Positions 59,572-64,000 of a DNA stretch of 64,000 nt are shown here, in pieces. A program made the translations under genes and the position numbers. Every line of letters begins with the position of its first letter. Within the stretch, counting starts at the first letter, position 1. The stretch is from NCBI GenBank assembly GCA_029718625.1, contig CM056376.1, positions 85,101,856 through 85,165,855 of the forward strand, read 5' to 3'. The notes below the pieces were generated by a model, which ran no database searches, was not told where the DNA came from, and saw only the letters and a list, made by a program, of their open reading frames with translations. The DNA comes from Synaphobranchus kaupii (lineage: Eukaryota > Chordata > Actinopteri > Anguilliformes > Synaphobranchidae).

Positions 59572-62500
59572 CCCCACACACACAACCCACCACCCCCACC
59601 CTCTACACAGTATAATAACTACCTGTAGTCACACAGAGGAAGTCTTTTTCACTACATAATAGGACATCTACCCTACCAGTAGCTAAAAAGCTTAAAGTAG
59701 GTTATGAGAAGAAAGAGTAGGCTTGGGCACTTCAGTGAATGAATCTCTTCTGATGTTTCAGTGTTTCAGTAAAGTCTTCCATTTTTTTACTGTTCATTGT
59801 GCACTCCCTGGGGAGGACAAGAGGGGAAAGAATAGAACATTTTCAAAGGGCTGCTGCTTCTAGAATGTTGCTCATAGAATCTTGGATGTGCAGAATGTAT
59901 GTATCCAGGCAACAGGCATCCAATGGGCCCCAACAGGCCTCGGCTCTCACCCCAAGCAGGTCGTTCATATTCTCTTTAATGTTTTCTTTTGCACTGTGCT
60001 GGGTAACGTTGACGCCCATCCCTCCTGTAATCTATAATACCGGATAGCTTCTCACCCTACAGCACTGCCTCATCTTATATCACTTTACAGTCTGAGAGAT
60101 CCTTTAATGTTCACTGAGCGTAAGTGATAGCACTGTAGGTGTAAATAGTGGGCAGCATTATCTCGAGGGCAGCTATACCTACTCACAAAGTAGCAAAAAC
60201 ACGTTTAAAATTCTTATTTGTAGAGATGATGACGTTCGACAGATAGATAAATTGATGAAGCCATGTGACGTTCATGATGGATAAGTATCAAAGAAGATGT
60301 GCAAATGCCTGGCTCTAGGGGTCTGTGGTGGGCTAGATCACCAGAGCCATGTCAAAGACACCATCTCCCTTTTCAAGTCCAATTCCCCATTGACTGCAGT
60401 TCATTTTTACAATATGCAACATGAGCTGGAAGCAGTTTCTTAAGGATTTTTTTTTTATTCAGAGAATTGCAGCAGTTCTCAGATTTCCATCAGTCTGAGA
60501 TGTGTGAAAGAAAAGGGAGAGGAGTTTATTTTAGGCAAGATGCACAGAAATATTTGATTCATGAAATTGCAAATGGCTGAATAGACTGGAGGTCCTCGCA
60601 GTACACATATCTGCACTGGGCTACAGACATAGATCCTAATGAGCTACCAGCTAAAAGAAAAAAGCTTGTGGGAGACAGAGCATTTGTGCACTGTGCAATG
60701 AAGCTTTGACTGGGCTCTATTTCTTCTTGTACTGTGTTTGGGACTGGACCTACTAACTTCTCCAGTATACATACTGTCTTTCACACAGCTTTCTGAAAAT
60801 AGTGTATCAGTCAGTTTCAAAGAACTGTTAACGCCCAAAATGTTTTTCGAACAGCACAGAGAGGTGACATTGAAGCGTGTGATGGCTGGTTTCACAGTAA
60901 AATGAACTTAAGAGCCAGTTTGAAGGGATCCAGCTCCAGATGCCTCAAAACATAAGGTACAATACCTACAGGCGACAGCTTTCGCCCATACATCCTGTGA
61001 TGAGCAGGGTGGAGCCTCTGAGTCTCACATTGTCAAGAAGAGGTGGAGGCCCAGATCAGATTGACAAAATTCATCACACTGAGCTGTTAACTGGAGCTGC
61101 AAAATAGCGTACAGCCAAAACATGTATAATAACATTCCACCTCCATGACTGATGCTCTGTGACCACCAGCAAGAATGTAGCATCAGTAGTAATCAGCATC
61201 ATTAATGTCACCTTTGCGCTGATTTATATAGGCGATGTAATGCTAAGAGGCCTCTCTGAAACAGCTGGAATATAACAAAGGCTCATTTTTAAAATGGTGG
61301 TCAAACACAAATGATGACATTTTATTTATAATTTGTTTATCGTCGTGTTCTGTTTACATATTAGCACCTGTGAAGCTGGCAGCCTGCGTCAAATGTACCC
61401 AGGACATTATTGGGATTTTAAAGCAATGCAGAAACAAAATGAACGCAAAAATACCCAGTATATATTTTCTTTATCTCAATTGCAAACACTATAAACAATA
61501 TATAGTTAATGGTTTCCATTAACTCTGTAGATCACATTTAACAATGAAATTTTAAAACGGGTCAATTTGACCCAAACCAAACACAAGGGTATATCGTAGA
61601 TTTCTTTTTCAATGTATCTTATGCTCAGAGCTCAGCAGAATGCCCAATTTATCAGCTAAAGGAAAAGAAAAGAAAGATCTCTCCCTTCAGGACTCCAGCT
61701 CCAGCCCTCTCCCTCCACCACACCTACACCCTCAAATGTGTCTTCAGGCCTCAGTCATCAATGATGTAAAACATTAACTTTGGTGACAGAGCTCCCCAGT
61801 AAGGCACACAAAGAAGACTGTTTTATATTGGCCATATAAGATATAACTCCTGTTTGCTGGAATGCTTCCTTTAGTTACAATCAAAATGTGATGTAGGGCG
61901 ATTGCCTGCGGAGAATCCGGAGTTAGGATTGCCTGTCCTCTGAACAGGCATGATGGCATTGATCACTTGACTCAATTGCCTTGGAGATACCGTTCATGAA
62001 AAAAAAACTGCAAGCATAACAATGGTATATCGTTACAGATCTGGCACTGACGTCAACCCTCAGAGTCTGTTCGGAAGGATTTATTAGTTGACTCTATTTT
62101 ATGCAGCGATCAGAAAACCCTGAACAGTATAGCATATCACACACATGTACAGAAACAGGCGTATCCTGTAGCAGTTAAAGAGAATACCAGAAAGTTATGT
62201 GATTATGTGATGTGCCTGCACTGCACAGTTGAATGGGCACTTACCTCTGATTGGTCCAAGGAACAACGGATCAATTGGACAAGGGAACGTCACATCTTCT
62301 GGCCCAACAGGCAGAAAGATATATAGAGAAAAATGACACCTGTTGCCACATAGCTTTCATTTTACATAGAAAATCTGAGCTCTGTGTCTCTAATTTGACC
62401 ATGACGACCCAGTGCAGATCCACAATGTCCAGTATAAGGGAGATTAGTGGAGCCAAAACACAAGTGTATACTTGATTTGATCTATTTTTCAGCTGGGTTT

Positions 62501-64000
62501 GCGAGCACATTTCATGTATTTCTTGTGCCTTTTCCAATCCAGCCTTTCTCTATTCCAGCCATCTCTTCGGAAAAGCTGTGAGGCAAATGGCTTCCATTGT
62601 TAATTGAACAACAGAAGGAGGCATGCTCCTCTACCAGCAAACTTTGCTCTCTTGCTGTGAAGAAAATTCTCTACCCTTTTGTAATTACCGTGGCTTAGAT
62701 CCTCATGTTTATTGAAGTGGAGAAGTCCTTGGAAGGAGTGCCTTGTTTCTCAGAAAAAAAAGACAAGCTAAAAAGAAGGTTGTAAAGGCCACAGTTATTT
62801 GTGGTCACCAAGAGCTGACAGAATGGAAATTTCCCCCTCTCACCCCATTCCCCTGTAACCCAGCAGAGGTGAAGGTGCCTGCCAATAAATATCTGTACAG
62901 ACAGGTCTCATAGGATTTCAGGTTCAATTCCTTGCATTCATGTCTATTATGAGTATCCTAAAGATCTGAATCCAAAAATTACTGGAAAAAAAGATTGAGA
63001 TTTGGCGACTGACAGACTAATTCACCTCTGAGGGCAAGTGATAATAAAATACATGAATAAATGGTTTACATGAGAAACACCCATATTTAGAACCTGGATC
63101 TGTCCTGATTTTTCTCACAGGAAACCTCCACCTCCTCTGCCAACCCCCGTATTTCTCTGGAAGTTGGCTCTCAACTTGTACCGGTGACGTCTTCCCTCGT
63201 TACACACGGAGATTTACGCACGTTTAACTGAATTCAGCCCCGAATAAATCAGGGGGAGGGGCATCGGCGACAGGCAGGTTTTGTAAGGACTTCCATGTGT
63301 TTTTAAATCAGGCCTAGTGATCTGTCCCACTTTCCCCATTCTTGAGAGCAAGCCAGAGACTCTAGAGAGGTAGGCGACACGGGCCCGTGTCATCATGTAA
63401 CACATTGTATAATAACTAATGTAGCGTTATTATATGATGCTATATGAGGCTTAGCAAAGTGAAACATATTAATATGAATTGAAAGAAAATAGGTTCAAAC
63501 CTTGCTTGAAAAATAGAAAAACTTATTGATTAGGTATATGACATACAGTATTACATTCAAAGTGTATTGACATTTTAGCCTGGGTGACATTCATCAGAAA
63601 GCAATGGCCAACGGAACCAAAAATGCAATGTAATTTATGTCATGACGTATACAATGTAAATTTAAATAGTCAGCAATAAATTTAATAATTAAAATAAGTT
63701 TCACATATTTTCTTTTATTCCGATGCTGCTTTTTTGGGGTTGAACCTGGACTTGAGCTCAGACAAGTTAAAATTGATTTTATTTTAATTTGAAGTAAACT
63801 CTTTTCGTAGTCATAATTGTCAATGATGAAACTATATTTTTCAGGAATTCCCGTGGACGGCAGTGAAAATAAAAAATGCGTATGTTGAAAAGTCATTGAC
63901 TGTATTCGAACTCAACCCCAGAGCACAACACAATCCAAAAAGTTTAGTTTTGTCCGTATGGTCGTTTTGCCGATCTGCCGTTCCCCTTCTTCCCTTCTTG
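59570..64000. other. Intergenic, nothing recognised
   Basis: AT-rich DNA with short unrelated frames. A palindromic GGTCAATTTGACC occurs at about 61560. No gene supported to the right edge. Confidence 0.5.

Overview
The window is vertebrate nuclear DNA, almost certainly from a ray-finned (teleost) fish. It has intron-containing vertebrate genes, very long CA/GT microsatellites, Tc1/mariner, hAT, PIF/Harbinger-like and Kolobok-like DNA transposons and MITEs, a 5S-rRNA-derived SINE and fish-type LINE tails. I cannot place the species more precisely. There are no bacterial operons, CRISPR arrays, rRNA genes or functional tRNA genes.

Two protein-coding genes are well supported, both on the minus strand. 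(1) USP44, a zinc-finger deubiquitinase: its large coding exon lies at 704-2222, its probable non-coding first exon and promoter at about 5580-5720, and its remaining exons are off the left edge. The exon carries one extra base in a C8/G8 run (1721-1728) that puts the zinc-finger half and the catalytic half in different frames. (2) NTN4 (netrin-4): ten coding exons between 27659 and 56737, every splice site GT-AG and in phase, giving a complete 634-residue secreted protein (signal peptide, laminin N-terminal domain, three laminin-type EGF repeats, a diverged linker, NTR domain). USP44 and NTN4 are also neighbours on the same strand in human 12q22, so this is conserved synteny.

Layout: 1-5720 USP44 5' half; 5721-26000 intergenic, transposon-rich (tRNA-SINE-like remnants, a 43-bp minisatellite, a nested Harbinger-like element at 12358-14732, a Tc1 plus foldback complex at 15702-17425, a hAT MITE at 19536-19729, a Kolobok-like THAP element with an exact 760-bp internal tandem duplication at 23129-25211, a further MITE at 25526-25783); about 26090-56900 NTN4 with its UTRs and introns, the introns holding more SINEs, TTAA-flanked MITEs, a LINE tail and a deleted Tc1; 56900-64000 NTN4 promoter side and intergenic DNA with one speculative plus-strand signal-peptide exon.

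The two genes are not known to act in one pathway: USP44 acts in the nucleus on ubiquitin signalling, while netrin-4 is a basement-membrane protein. The most notable sequence-level observations are the nested transposon whose host foldback supplies its own empty-site control (3-bp TAG duplication), the perfect 760-bp duplication in the THAP element, the homopolymer frameshift in USP44, and NTN4 exon 4, whose splice sites are built from microsatellites on both sides.
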